Source of the DNA: Spirometra erinaceieuropaei
Lineage: Eukaryota > Platyhelminthes > Cestoda > Diphyllobothriidea > Diphyllobothriidae
Direction of reading: 5' to 3'
NCBI GenBank assembly: GCA_902702965.1
Contig: CACRXP010000015.1
Coordinates: 1-64,000 of the forward strand
DNA: 64,000 nucleotides
The translations under genes and the position numbers were made by a program. The notes under the pieces were generated by a model. The model ran no database searches. It saw nothing but the letters and a program-made list of their open reading frames with translations, and was not told the DNA's origin. Position 1 is the first letter of the stretch. Each line of letters starts with the position of its first letter. This document shows positions 10,446 to 22,900 of this stretch, in pieces.

Positions 10446-12660
10446 AATCGACGGTCGAATTGTCGTATACTGGGATGAGGACCTGGGGTCCAAATCCCCA
10501 AACAAGTAAACAGCAGCGTTTTGTTTACTGGAGAAATAGGAGCTGTTACTTTCTAAAATGAAATCCCCATCCCATTCCTCATATAGTAATGCGTGAAAGG
10601 TATTTCTAGATCGGATCAGGCAACATTTATTCACTGGACATGACGTATTTCATAATAGGCTGCTTCTCGAAAATCCTTTCAAATCTTGTATTTTTGCGAA
10701 AAAAGTTTGAAAGTAACATGCTTGGTTGGGCACTGAATGACGGCTCTGTCTATTGCCTACCAGAGTCCTCCTTGCGGTTTCTGATATTCGCAGTCAAGGT
10801 TGTGTTAGCATATTCAGTGTCGATTAAAGGCATGAATCCGTAAGAGTCTGCGTATTCTTGTTTGTCCAATGGAATTCCGGGGCGGTTTTTTGCAAAAAGA
10901 AGTCCAGGCATAAACTTTTACAGATAGGCGCGAGCCAATGAGTGACTTAGTGGTTTAAAATCAGGGGTTTCACTCGAGGTAGAGAAAAGTAATCAAAAAG
11001 GACGAGTCGAAAAATCCTGCTATGGCAGTGCGAATACGAGTCCCATTCATTTTTTCAATAATAATCCGATGAAAAGAAGTAAGACTGGAATCGCTGTAGC
11101 CTCTGAATTAACTGAGTTAATTTTAATCAACCATGTCCCTTAGGACTCCATATACCGCGTCAAATGCATGTGTCACTGTTGTAGTTTGATGTAAAAGTGT
11201 CCCACACATTAACCGGTTTTCACACAAAAAGGAAGATGATTCATATCGACAGAATTGACTTGAAGGATAGACCATTCGGCTGAATTATTTAGGTCACATA
11301 CTACTCGAGGAACTTTTCGAGGTATTTTAAGTCCTGAGCGCAATTCTGTATCGATAAATCCCAGACAGTAGCACTTTGCGTAACCTAACAACACGTGGGC
11401 TCTTACAAGTAACGAGAAGCTGGAAATGCCAAATCTGGTGTTGTTGTCATATTCGAACAGACTGCGTTGTCCCCATGCTGGAAGTGTTGGAGAATTGCAC
11501 GCAGGTTCTTCAGCCGCAGGCAAATTCGCAAACTAACGCTGAAACCCCTGAGCTTCGGTCACATGCCAGTTCGTCTGTGACGGCTTTTGTAGCGTCCGGA
11601 AAATTTCCTTGGGCAACTTGATATAATCCCAAAACTATGGCTTGTTGCTCATTTTTATTGTTTGCAAAGACTATAATCGTTCGTCGACGGATCGGTTGAA
11701 TACCTGAATTCCTCTAAGTAACTGACTCCGCAACCAAAATAAGTAAAGACAAAACTGTACAGTGAGTTCAAAAACGAAATAACCCCATATATCAAGTCTA
11801 GCTTACAGCGAATGCCCTAGACTGGGCTGTTTACGATTTTCTAGCCCAAAATGATTGGCGAACTGTTGAAAACCAGTTTGGGGCGATGGATTTAAAGCTT
11901 TACTTATACGCTGTAATATCTATTCGGTAGGCGGTCTATCCGGGGTAACTACTGAGCACAGAGGTATTTTCCTGTTTGCGAGGTAAAAATGGATTATAGG
12001 AAGGTTCTTTTCTAGACACTACGCAAGGAGTGACAGAAAAACAAAAGTTAAATCAGACCGGAATGCGGCAGAAAGGAAGACGAAAGAACCTCTTGAGCGA
12101 AAATTAGTCCTTCTGAAGAACCTTCTGTTCTATTTAACACATTTGTCGGCCATATTTCGTTCTGTTAATGTTTGGGCGGTGAGGACAAGAACAGGTTGAT
12201 AAACATTTTCGGAGGAACAGTCGAACCCCCCTTCGGCCTTGCTAAGAAATTCAACTGGAGCGACTGATTCTCACACCTAAGAATTCGACACAATAAACCA
12301 CTCGATTGGTAAAACGTATCGGTCAACGATATTTGAGGAAAAACAATAAGAAACGGAGACAGCAGAAGGGTTAACAAGAAACGTGAGAGCATAAAAATTC
12401 TACGTCAAGGATTGGAGCCCTGTAAAAATCCGACGATACTTTACGCTCTCTTCGGAGCTCTTTGACCTGAAGTAGAAAAACCTCAGAGACGGCCACGCAA
12501 AGAATAGCCAACTTCACGTCCAGAAAGCATGTCAAACAGCATGACATCACAAGCGTGTTGCAGGCGTTAACACCTCCTTACAGATCTCGTGAGAGAGTTT
12601 TAGGCCGTAGGACTTCTGCAAATCCCTACTGACAACCACGCTTACGCGTACCGATAGTAT
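10446..12660. other. no recognised feature
   Basis: About 2.2 kb without a supportable gene. A minus-strand 104-codon frame (11,209-11,523) and a plus-strand 81-codon frame (11,376-11,621) overlap each other and carry no recognised motif. Confidence 0.45.
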
Positions 12661-12724
12661 CAGATCGCTTACAAAAATACTATTCAGAAGATGAAGATGC
12701 GATCACTGGAACAAGAAATTTATT

Positions 12725-12768
12725 TGCCTGACGTTTCGGATCCTCACTCGAATCCATCATCAGAGACA
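12725..12768 (-). ncRNA. hammerhead-ribozyme-like core, PLE-associated minimal type
   Basis: On the minus strand the core CTGATGA (12,763-12,757) is followed by a hairpin with GGAT/ATCC arms (12,755-12,752 with 12,741-12,738) and then by GAAAC (12,737-12,733) and GTC (12,732-12,730). The five bases upstream of CTGATGA (TGTCT) can pair with the five after GTC (AGGCA), one pair being a wobble, forming stem I. Stem III is absent: GAAAC abuts GTC. Small hammerhead variants without a proper stem III, acting as dimers, are known from Penelope-like elements. One oddity is an unpaired T between CTGATGA and stem II. Activity cannot be judged from sequence; this may be a decayed copy. Confidence 0.5.
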
Positions 12769-12960
12769 TTTGCAGATGCAGAAAATGCGGCCAAACGCAA
12801 CAGTCAGAAATTACTTCAACACAGGCTAGGGGACTATGACGTTTCTGCAGGGGGTTTCAGCGGTTCTGTTCCGTTTGAGAGCGCCTGTATCCCGGTTTCG
12901 GTGATTTTCACGTTCCAAAGCCTTTACTAGTGAAATTGTTTCTGTTCATTCCTATTCATA

Positions 12961-13449
12961 ACTCTGAGAACAAGGACGAGTCCTAAATGCACTAGGGCCA
13001 TAGACTGTTTGTGATAGGCTAAACGCGGGCTCGTGTGAATTACTCTTACAAACTGGCTGTGAAACGTCAACATTTACAAGTAGGGTGCCGTCTGTGCATT
13101 TTTTATGAGCCTGGCTTACGCAACTTAAAGGGACTGATTGGGGTGTGTAAACTTAAGCGAAACCGGAAGTGACCTTGCCGACGGACATTGTCATAGAAAT
13201 AATTCTGATAGTAAGAAAGAATTTAGCCCCTGGTTAGTAGGCGTGTATAATTAGGGTTGTTCGGAATGTGAGCCATAACGAAGAACTCGGAAAGTTCTCC
13301 AGAATTACAAATCTGCCGTAAAATAAACGATCAGTAGGATGTTATTACTGACAAGGATGAGGGAGATTGGTAGAAACGATCGGTATCAGTGACAGATCGC
13401 ACAGAAACGTGCAATAGCCGGTAGTCTACTCATGTTACATAAGTTACCA
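12961..13449. other. no recognised feature
   Basis: No frame, RNA box or repeat structure that I can support. Confidence 0.4.
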
Positions 13450-13565
13450 TATAAGTTAAAAGCCCACCTACACGTTTCCTTGATATTCTGCTATTGCGTG
13501 ACGCAGCGGCTCGGGGCTCGACTCATCATCGATGGGCCACCGAGCACACCCCGTGTGCTTCCTGG
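13450..13565 (+). repeat. short dispersed repeat shared with 58.8 kb
   Basis: The block CCCACCTACACGTTTCC, TTGATATTCTG, GTGACGCAGC and GGCTC...ACTCATCATC aligns by eye with 58,787-58,890 (GTCCGCCTACGTGCTTC, CTGATATTCTGGCG, GTGACACAGC, GGCTCATAAG). Here it lies about 190 bp upstream of a family B copy and could belong to the same composite. Confidence 0.4.
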
Positions 13566-13739
13566 TAGATCGTTCAGTTTCACAATTTCAATTTTTGAAC
13601 CTCCTCAGAAACTAAGACGCTAACTGGGGATGAATCCTTCAGAATTATGAGGCTGATAGATTTCGGCTCAAATATTTGTGTAAGCTTTTGGACGGAGCCT
13701 ATGAATTCCCACGACGAATGATTGTTCGACCGTCGCATC

Positions 13740-14010
13740 AGACGAGATCCACCGCGTGTTCCACAGCAAGGTGAAGCAGGTACAGCGACTTGCGCGTGAC
13801 TTAGTTTATGGTGAGAACACACTTACGCAGCATTTACCGCATTCTCTCCTCCTCCCCACCTGGACCCCTTGTCAAGACAGGTTCAAGAAAAACGGGGGCG
13901 GGGAGGGCTCAGACGGATAGCGCGGCCGAACTCACACCTTGGGACCCTACTCCACACCTTCTGGTTCACAGCATAAACTGGACCAGGATTTTGACCAAAA
14001 CAACAGTACA
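13740..14010 (+). repeat. unnamed repeat 'family B', copy 2
   Basis: Plus-strand copy of the block at 31.60 kb, with shared landmarks in order: GCGTGTTCCACAGCAAGGTG, CGACTTGCGCGTGA, TTTATGGTGAGAA, ACCGCATTCTCTCC, TCCCCACCTGGA, GTTCAAGAAAAACGGGGGCG, and a final ACCTTCTGGTTCACAG...GACCAGGATTTTGACC. The 3' part matches CCCCCTGGTTCGC...GACCAGGACTTTAAC at 31.8 kb, so the repeat is at least 270 bp. It is non-coding. Confidence 0.65.
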
Positions 14011-14015
14011 AAGGA

Positions 14016-15631
14016 CGTGGATGGCTGGGCAGCCTCACGGCAGACATAGATGTTAATAGACGATAAGAACTTGGCCCTTGGAGATCGATTGGTTCTTTCG
14101 CAATGAGTTTAATTATTTGGAACACTTTACCAGGAGGCGTATCATTAAACGTGGCAGGCCGAAATACGACCAACTTTATCGAATGAAGTATAGCGAGGTT
14201 TCAGGTGGGTTACGCATGCAGTTATACTACGGCAGCGAAGATTTGAGTTATCAGAGATGGTTCCAATTCAGTAGTGACCGATAAATTCAATTTTTAGCAC
14301 CGCGTTCACGCGTCGAATAGGCTGTTGCTGGATCAGATGCACTGAAGTGGGCAAGAATGATCAGCCTTTTCTGTCTAACGAAACAGTTTGAGGAAAAATC
14401 GAACACTTACAAACCAAATAAATTTCTTCAGGTAAACGCAGTAATTTCTGAGAAAATTAAAAAAACTCAAACTGTAGTCTTTACTTATGAGTCTCGGTTG
14501 TCAGCAAAATTTCCATCAGTAAATGTTTCTAGGAAAATCTGCAAATACAGTTAATTAACAGAACCGTCCGTATCGTTAGTATCCCACACTGCGAGCTTCA
14601 TGTAAATTTCCTGGCGTCGTGCAATGGAATGCAGAAGAAAGATACTTATTTTCCCGATCCTACAGGATCAGTCAAGTGGTATGACCTGCAATTATTCCTG
14701 ATCGCCAGCGTCTGGATATGCCTCGCTGATGGAAAAATGACAGACAAGTAGGGAGCCGGTTTTGAGGTTCGCATTCTAGGTGAGAGCTGACGAATGTATA
14801 TCTGCAAAGGAGTTAACTGCAATCGGAAGACTCCCTCGCTTTTTTGACAAGCGATGCAGGCAATCATTAAACAATGCAGTTTACAAGTTCGGAGATGGGT
14901 CGGCGCTTAGGCTCTAGTTAATACTGAAATTAATGGTGTTGTTGCATCAGATTAAAAAAAATGAGGCATTGCTTTGTGGGATGAGTAAGGCAGGCACCGA
15001 AATTCTTTGTACGTTGACGAAAACCGTTAAATACGGGCGGAGGACATTCTAGTATTAGTTAACGTGAATTATAATCCCAGGTTATTTCATTCTTTCTTGT
15101 ACGCCGACTTTCAGCCTGGTCATTCGCTGGCCATCTGTGTAACTCAGTTCCAGAGGTTGCTACTTAGCTTAACGTGCGTTCTTTCCGTTGACTTGTGATT
15201 ATACTTTAAACTTGATCATTTATCCTACATATAGTGCATACGGTAAACTATCTATTATATCCTATCAGTGGTTAATTATTACCGAAGGCTGTGAACAAGC
15301 GTGATGGGTTTATTTCGGTTGTCGTTCAACTTTTACTTTTATTAATGATAATTGTTAATTTTACAATGGAATTCATAGTTAAAACATTGTTTTGTGGAAA
15401 AGATGAGGTCAGTTCACATAGGCAGGAAGAGATACATGAATTAAAGGGCAGAGAAAATGAATAGTATGAAGTTAAGATGAAGTGGGAATAAGGAAATTGG
15501 ATAAAACTTCAAAGTGCATATAACTGGTAAGTTTTCGAAACCGGGAGAGGCAGTTCCTTCACGCAGTAAATTTGAAAAGATGCAGTTGTGTACATCAGGC
15601 GCCTAAGCAAGGAACTTAGTTTGAAGACAGA
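14016..15631. other. no recognised feature
   Basis: Frames of 65-73 codons at 14,078-14,284, 14,357-14,554 and 14,646-14,867 have no recognisable motif. The region from 15,230 on is strongly AT-rich. Nothing else stands out. Confidence 0.4.
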
Positions 15632-15815
15632 GGTTACTGACAAAGACAAGGGATACTGGGATGGTTGCTTCTGGCCTACTGATTGTTGCCAATCAGACCC
15701 ATCTAACCTCGGGTTTGCAGGATCCGGGATGTGGGTCCGGATATTTTGAGTCCGAATCAGACCATAAAACGTACGGGCACGAGGATGTCCCGCAACTTGA
15801 TCGGTGGACGCGCCT
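15632..15815 (-). mobile_element. tRNA-related SINE, copy 1 (degraded)
   Basis: The minus-strand 3' tail reads CCATCCCAGTATCCC, then TTGTCTTTGTCAGTAA, matching the tail of the 60.0-kb copy (CCATTCCAGTCTCCC, TTGTCTTTGTCGGTAA). Upstream on the minus strand is a decayed tRNA-like head (CTCGTGCCCGTACG...). It abuts a second copy in the opposite orientation, giving a head-to-head pair that shares the GGATCCTGCAAACC motif in both. Confidence 0.6.
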
Positions 15816-16015
15816 CCATCATAACTGATATTCCCGATCGCAAATGACATGACAATGGGCCCGTGGTTCGCCGATGGATCGTTCTATTTAATAACGTCCA
15901 ATGACCAAAAAACCCGGGTTCGAACCCCGGATCCTGCAAACCTGGATTTCTTATGCTGGCGGTTCATAAGTCTGAAATCACTATCCCGGTCCCTCCTGTT
16001 TTCAGTCGACACTCC
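15800..16015 (+). mobile_element. tRNA-related SINE, copy 2
   Basis: The lead-in GATCGGTGGACGCGCCTCC...GATATTCCCGATCG matches the rc of 60,190-60,237. It is followed by GGGCCCGTGGTTCGCCGATGG (A-box position) and GGGTTCGAACCCC (15,916-15,928), a strong B-box-like sequence. The tail CACTATCCCGGTCCCTCC, TGTTTTCAGTCGAC is a diverged version of the family tail. The boxes suggest RNA polymerase III origin. The body does not fold into a convincing anticodon arm, so it is not a functional tRNA gene. It overlaps the head of copy 1 because the boundary between them is unclear. Confidence 0.65.
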
Positions 16016-19000
16016 TCTTATCCGCATTTACTAACATTTGCTGTGCGACTGCCAACGAAGCCATTAGAGTGAGTTCAAAGGGATAACGGGATGAGCATGT
16101 CCTACAACCCAGCGCCTTTCCGCAAACAAGTAATCATTTGTCCACTTTTCGAACAAGTGCCGAAAATTCCTGAAATAAATGCATGCTGCTTAAACAGAGC
16201 ATTTTAAAACGATATTAATGGCAAGACAAGATTCTGCCGAATCTACCTGACCTTTTCTCATTAAAATCAATCAAACACCCATATGAGCTACCAGGGTATC
16301 CTAGAACTCTCTCCATGGGAACGTGAACCGGGTTAGCATGCTATCCTTTCGCAAAAGCGCCAATAAAACGCCAGGATTAGCTCATCAGACTTTGCAATTT
16401 CCAGAACAGATGATTTATTGACAAGTTCAGAAGAGAATGGGCCATCACAGCGATGCGATGTAGTTGGTAGATTTCGCCTAAACATGCTGGAAATTATGCA
16501 TTTCACCGCCAAATCATCATTATTTCATTGCGCAGTCTTCTTGGATATGCTCTTCGAGATTATCATATTCGCCTCGTATGCTCTGGTAGCCGCTAGTTGG
16601 AAATCATATCTTTGATCTCCCATATCTCTTCCTGCATGGTGGGGGACTCGATCATTTGTTTTATTATTAGATAGAGTCCTCGAATGATTGCTACCGACGT
16701 GACTTAACTCTCACACAACGAAGATCCGACCCTTCTGCTTATGTCCCACCCTGCTAACCTGATTAGTCCGTTTACTGCCTACGGTAGGTTACGGAAACTG
16801 AGACTCTGCCAAAATGTCTCACTCTAAGCTTTGCTTGCAACCAACCCATGGAATCGGCCCGTCGTTCCCTGCTTTGAATCTTTGTTCTTTTCGAATGCAC
16901 CTTAAATTTAGATAATTCTGTGACCATAAGCTAGAATACGTCTACAAACCTCCTAAAGGAGTCCACCTGGATTTCATCTCAGGGTTACAATCTAGTTAAC
17001 TAAAGTAAATTCTGTGAAGAATGTTACTTTTCACGCCAGTTCACAGTGTTTAGATTAACCGTTTTGGCAGTTGATCGAGCCTGAGCTGCAGAGTGATTAA
17101 ATCCGGTCCCACAGCTGTCTGCATCGAATAGATCTCCGTTTGCGCATTTGTCTTGTTATTACGATGCCATTCTGGTGCACATTATCATATTTTTCATCCC
17201 ACACCACTAATTACCCACGATATTTATGCAGGCGCCATTCGGCGCAGTGTCTGGAGAGGATCAAATATTCACGCGATTTGCGAGCTGGCGGAAACGCCAG
17301 TCACGCAGGCAATAGCTGATGTCAAAAAGCGTTTCGCATACGTTGTGCAGAAAAAGCACTACCAATGCATCTTGTAGTTGCAGGTCCCAGTTGCAGAAGA
17401 TGGGCTATTATGAATATACATTAGGCGTCTCAACAAACGACACAAAATGCCAGAAATCGACCCTAAAATTTGAACAGACTACTTAAGCCTGTGTTGCTGT
17501 CATCACGGAAATAAAGACTGGTCTTATGTTGCTCCGAGTATTGGATTGTAAGGAAGTTTTTTTACAAGCATCTATTGCTAGCTCTCTCAGGGTAAAATCA
17601 TCTCACAAACGCCGTGAATTATTCGCAATGGTTTCACAATGCCCAATATTTATATTTCGGATGAAGAAAGAAAATTTTACATTGCTGAAGATTGGATAGG
17701 CTGTTCTGCCACCACAGAAGTTGACGTTTGGAAGCATTGACACCTTTGTTTTCCGAAAAACGCCAAGGTCCAGTTGCTCTTTAAATATGACTGGCTTTGA
17801 TGTGTTTAGGACTTTCTGATTTTGCCGGCCGTCTCATGGCGCTCTCTTCACCTACTGGTTTATTGATAAGGAGACAATTGCAAGCCACTCAGCATCATCG
17901 TGTCTCTGGACCATCTGCCGCACTTAAAAGTCTAATCACGCATCCTAGGGACAAGGGAACACAGTTAGATCCAAACGACGTATAAGAAGTACCAAACTCA
18001 CAAATTTTTATCAATGAAACATTATCTTCCCTCGAATATTAGATTTTAAAAGGCATAATTTCCACACCCCTTCCGTGAGAGCGACTTTTCTTAATCTTCC
18101 ACCAGAAAAGCAATTAGAGTAGTAAGTTCCAAACCGAATTGGAAGTTACACATAATCGTATCTCATAAATTCTTTTCTAGTGATAATGTGGTATGTAGCT
18201 GAATTATCGTTTGCCGACGATCGCCGAGTCGTTTTGTACGAATAAACTTGTTTCCAGTTATTTGACCAGATGAAACGTAACACTTTCTTTCATTTTAGAG
18301 TTGCGATCGAAAAATTCGATAACCGTTCTCATAACAGCCAGAAATAAGTAATAGAGGCGTTTTAGCAATTTATGGAACATTTGTGTCACCCATCCCTTTG
18401 TAGCTTGGGATGTACGCGTAAAGAGGAAATAGGTGTCCTGCATGACACTGTCCGGCCCATTCGAGACCACCAACCAATACACTATAGTACCTATCATTAA
18501 GGGTCAAGCTTACAAACTTGATTCGGCGTACATAATTCCGGGTATGTGGGAAATGACACTTAGCAACGCTATTCGCCGAAATATGTGAGGTTCTGTTTTA
18601 GATTTCACCCCGAAAAATCAAGCATGTTCTCTGAGGCTGAGAATAATTCATTTTACTGGCAGAAAACCTCCATTCTGACGTGAAAGGCCAGGCATGTGGG
18701 ACTCAGAGTAGGATCGGTATTGATAACAGTTTTTACCTCTCGGAAGACTTGATTGCCCGACATGTGGTAAGTTGATGAACACCCGTTGGTTTTCAATCAA
18801 ACAGCAAACGGTTCATAACGTTAGAAGTCAACACACTATTTGCCCAACAAGTGTACCGATTGTTAAAATTGCGGATGTCATAATCGATGGCTTAAGACTA
18901 TGCAGAGTTCTGTCTCCCACGCTTCTACTCTTTAACGAGTATCATCTCGGATAGTAAGAGATTAGTTGTGATGCCGCCAACTCCACACCCACGTCAGTAA

Positions 19001-19369
19001 TCTTTGATTGACAAACATTCCCCTATAACCGTCGTCTTGTTTTTGTTGCCTTTATCTTTAACGATGGACTCCTACAGGAGTTCGGAGGCTGAGACGAAGA
19101 ACGAAATGGCTTCGGTGCCCAATCAGTCATGTTCTTTCTTACTCAGAACACTCTATCAATTAGACTGCACAGTTGGCAGTTTGGCTGCGATAGCTAATTG
19201 TGGTGATCTCGAAACGAATCCGTGGATTGTGCCTCTCTAGCCCATCTCATGGCAGGTGCCTTACAACTGTGTAATCTCCTATTTTTCACTTCGTCCTAAT
19301 AAAATATCTTAGTTCTTTAGGAGAGTAAAAATTAGTCAAAACGTCTTAATTCTGATAAAAATACCCATT
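16016..19369. other. no recognised feature
   Basis: Over 3 kb of stop-rich sequence with no frame above 80 codons and no repeat I could match elsewhere in the window. A perfect small hairpin (CTGGCG/CGCCAG) at about 17,284 looks incidental. Confidence 0.45.
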
Positions 19370-19510
19370 ATTGTCGTTTTTAACTTCCTCAGAAATTAGC
19401 TACGAAGTTGGAGCAGATCAGTTTATTCAACGTCTGACCCTATAGACCTTGTATAAACTGATCTACTCCAACTTCGTAGATAATTTCTTAGGAAATTAAA
19501 AAGCGACAAT
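19370..19510. repeat. short foldback/MITE-like palindrome, about 56-bp arms
   Basis: The left arm 19,370-19,425 (ATTGTCGTTTTTAACTTCC ... CTACGAAGTTGGAGCAGATC) is inverted at 19,454-19,510 (GATCTACTCCAACTTCGTAG ... GGAAATTAAAAAGCGACAAT) with a 28-bp loop. Arms agree at nearly all positions, making it the best-preserved small palindrome in the window. No clear target-site duplication was found beyond the arms. Confidence 0.82.
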
Positions 19511-19949
19511 TTCTAAATTGGAGCATCTACCAGAAAACACACGGGGAATGCTGGGGGACCCACTGACGAGCCGAACCCCTCGCAGCTGCGTCATGCAGCG
19601 TCAAAACATAGGTGAAATACGCGTATATGGGCTTTTGGCTAGTACCTGTGCTGTTAGTATGGTATAAGCTTAACCTAAAATACCCATTATTCTTCTAAGC
19701 GGGTGAGGTTTTCTGTGTAGTTCCAACATGCCAATCATTCAGCAATTTAGAATCGGCCTTTCGGTTGAGGGTTGACGGAATATCGGCTAATTCGTGCAGT
19801 TTGCAGACGTAGACCTTGGACGTTAGCAGAAAAACCTGCAGGTGAGTTCGGGGGTCAGTCATTCGTTTCCAGTACACAAGAAGCTCCTTCAGGGCACCGG
19901 TATATCCTAGTTGCCTAACTCAGCCCCTGGCTTGTATCGTATATTGTGT
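19511..19949. other. possible further 5' decay product of the LINE
   Basis: From about 19,740 one plus frame reads GLTEYRLIRA, which faintly resembles the GWTDHRLV stretch at the end of a LINE endonuclease domain. Stops interrupt it and I cannot support the call beyond suggestion. Confidence 0.2.
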
Positions 19950-22900
19950 GCGTATTATGTGATCAAGTGACATACCGCCTGGAAGACATTCGGGCTTCAG
20001 AAGACAACGTAGCCGTGGAGCCACAGTGGCGTAAACTACAAAATCCCGTCCATCCATCGCCACAGACGTCCTTGGTCGTGCTCGCCGCCACCTCAGAACT
20101 GACTTGACGACAAGAACGAGCAAATCTGCAATCTGCTCTCCGAGAAGAAGAGACCGCAAACAGTCCACATCAACTGCAGGACCAACGCGAACAAAGCAAC
20201 CTTCTTCATTGTCAACGATTGGTCAAATAATAACTGTGGGGGATGTATCGCAAGGCTGAAAACACACAAGGTTACTCGGACCACAACGACATGAATAATT
20301 TGTTGCCTAGATCAAGGCGACCAAGGGCCTGGGCACCGAGTGAACCAAGTCGCTGTTTAGCTTCGATGCAACGATTTTCATCAGGGATAAATAATGGATT
20401 TGGAGGCATCCCAACTGGTTAGCCACGATCTCCGACTACGCCATCAACAAGCTCTTCCATGTGGAAACGAACAATGATCTGGACCTCCTGCCCTCCCTCC
20501 CTCCCTCCCAGGATCTGTCGAAGCACTGTACAAGCTCTCCAGTGGTAAAACAACGAGGGCCGATTTAATCTTAGCCGAGGCCTGCAAGCACGGTGGCACT
20601 CGGCCGATGGACAAATTCGCTCTCCTAGCAAGTGTGACGACAAGCACAAGTCGCTAAAGACTTCAGGGACACCAGCATCGTCCAGATATATAAGTGCATG
20701 TGGAACCGCCAACTCTATGTTAACTACAGAGACATACACTTCCTCGATATTGTTGAAAAATCTTTGACTGCATCCCCCTTATTCATCTCAACAGGCATAT
20801 GGAGAAAGGAATCCTCTCGGAAAGTCACTACGGGGTTCCGATGAAAATTCGAAAGCACAGACATGAATTTCACGGCCGTCAACTGCATGAAGGATGTCAG
20901 GAAATGCGGATTAACCTCTGCAGTACGTTCATGGACCTAACAAAGACCCTGGATATCGGGAATCGTGACGGAGTCTGGTGTATCATACTGAAGTTCGGGT
21001 CCGGAACACTTCACACAAGTGGTGCGCAAATTTCACGACGGAATGATGGCTCGCGGCAGGAACAATGATGGACTCCCGAAAGCACTTGGAATGACCAGTA
21101 GAGGAGAGCAGGGTTGTGTACTCGCTCCCATCCTCTTTATCTTCGTATTCTCCGCCGTGATGCTGGACGCCAACCGAGAGGAGCGTCCAGAAATCAACAC
21201 CGCATACCGGCTCTGTGGATGACTGCTCGACGCACGGCGCATGCGGGCGCGCTCAAGAGTATCCCTCACCAGCATCCACGACCTGCCGTCCACAAATGAC
21301 TGTTCACTCAATACAACAACGGAAGCAGTCATGCAAAGGGGATGCGCCAAATTCGAACTGTCTGCCAACACTGAGAAGACGGTATTCACGCATCAACCGG
21401 CTCCAAACATGCACTATATATGACCCCATATCAATGACAGTGGAGATGAAATCACAAATGTATGCAAATTCGCGTACCTAGGAAAAACAAATTCACAGCA
21501 TGTCAAGACCGACGACGAAGTAGCGCACCGGATCCCCAAAGCCAGCCCTACGTTCGGCCGGTCATAAGACTCAGTTTGGAATTGTCACAGCCTCCATTTT
21601 AACCACAAAGTGAAAACGTACGAAGCCATCGTCCGGATGACACTTTTGTATGCGTGCAGATATGAACGGTGTATGATAACCAGTCTAGGAAATTCAACCA
21701 CTTTTGTCTCAACTGTTTCTGGAAGCTACTAAGCCTGAGATGACAGGATAGAACCTCCGACATTGGAGACTTGGAATGGACTGGAGTTCTCCACATCCAT
21801 GCCATGATGAAACAGCTGCAACTGCACTGGAACGACCGCTTCGCAACAAAAGATGACGAACACCTGCTTAAGAGTTCGCCTACATGGAGGCCAAAAACCG
21901 GTGCTATAAAGATACTGAAATTTCCCTCAGCACTGTAAAAATCAGTCAGGAAATCTAGGAGGACCTCGCTCGAGGTCGACCAGCTTGAATAAGAAAAACG
22001 AAGACTGGAGCAGCAATCCACGAGGCCAAGCGGATCGTCGCTGTCACACGCGAAGGAACGACTCGCAAGTCTCGATCCTCGCGGACTACCAACTTATCAC
22101 TTAACCTCTTCCTTCGTATATCCGATGTCGATGAGCATGTCGTCCGCGGATTCGTGTCGTCGGAGATCTCCAGGCCCGGTGTACACTAACGTGACACCTC
22201 CTCTGCCTGTCTTCAAAAACACTTCTACCGTCATCACTAGCTCAATCCGACTACATCTACAGCGACGCCCACTGTAGTCCCCACCACCAGTAAATGCATT
22301 TGCGATGCCTTGTCGCTGTCACCCCCGTCGTACAGCATATCCACCATCAATAGCATAGACCCCCCGCCTATTACGACGGCGGCCATGTCAANNNNNNNNN
22401 NNNNNNNNNNNNNNNNNNNNNNNNNNNNNNNNNNNNNNACCACCATTAAAATCGTCCCCACCATCAGCAATGCGATTTCTGTCCCAGCTTGTCCTCATTG
22501 CAACCATACCTACACGTCACGCATTCCCCTAGTCGGTTACTCGCGAATCCGCAGCACTGACACAGAGAAACCAGTGCCAAAAGCCCCGACATACGTTCCC
22601 AAAACTTACGTAACCCCTCTACAATGTCCCAAAACGCTGAGACACAATAGGGGTCTTTTTGGCTACACGCACATCCAAGACTCCACAATCTACCGCAATG
22701 CTGACGTACAAAACCCACTTCATTCATCCAGTATCAGCATCACCAAATTCCCCACAACCAGCGTCTCCACCACTAGCGACAACGACACCACCAACTCGGC
22801 AATTAGCAATTCGTCCTGTTCATAATGCCACCGCACATTCATATCATGCATTAGCCTGATCGGTCACCTACGAATCTATCGTACTTAACTGGCGAACCCA

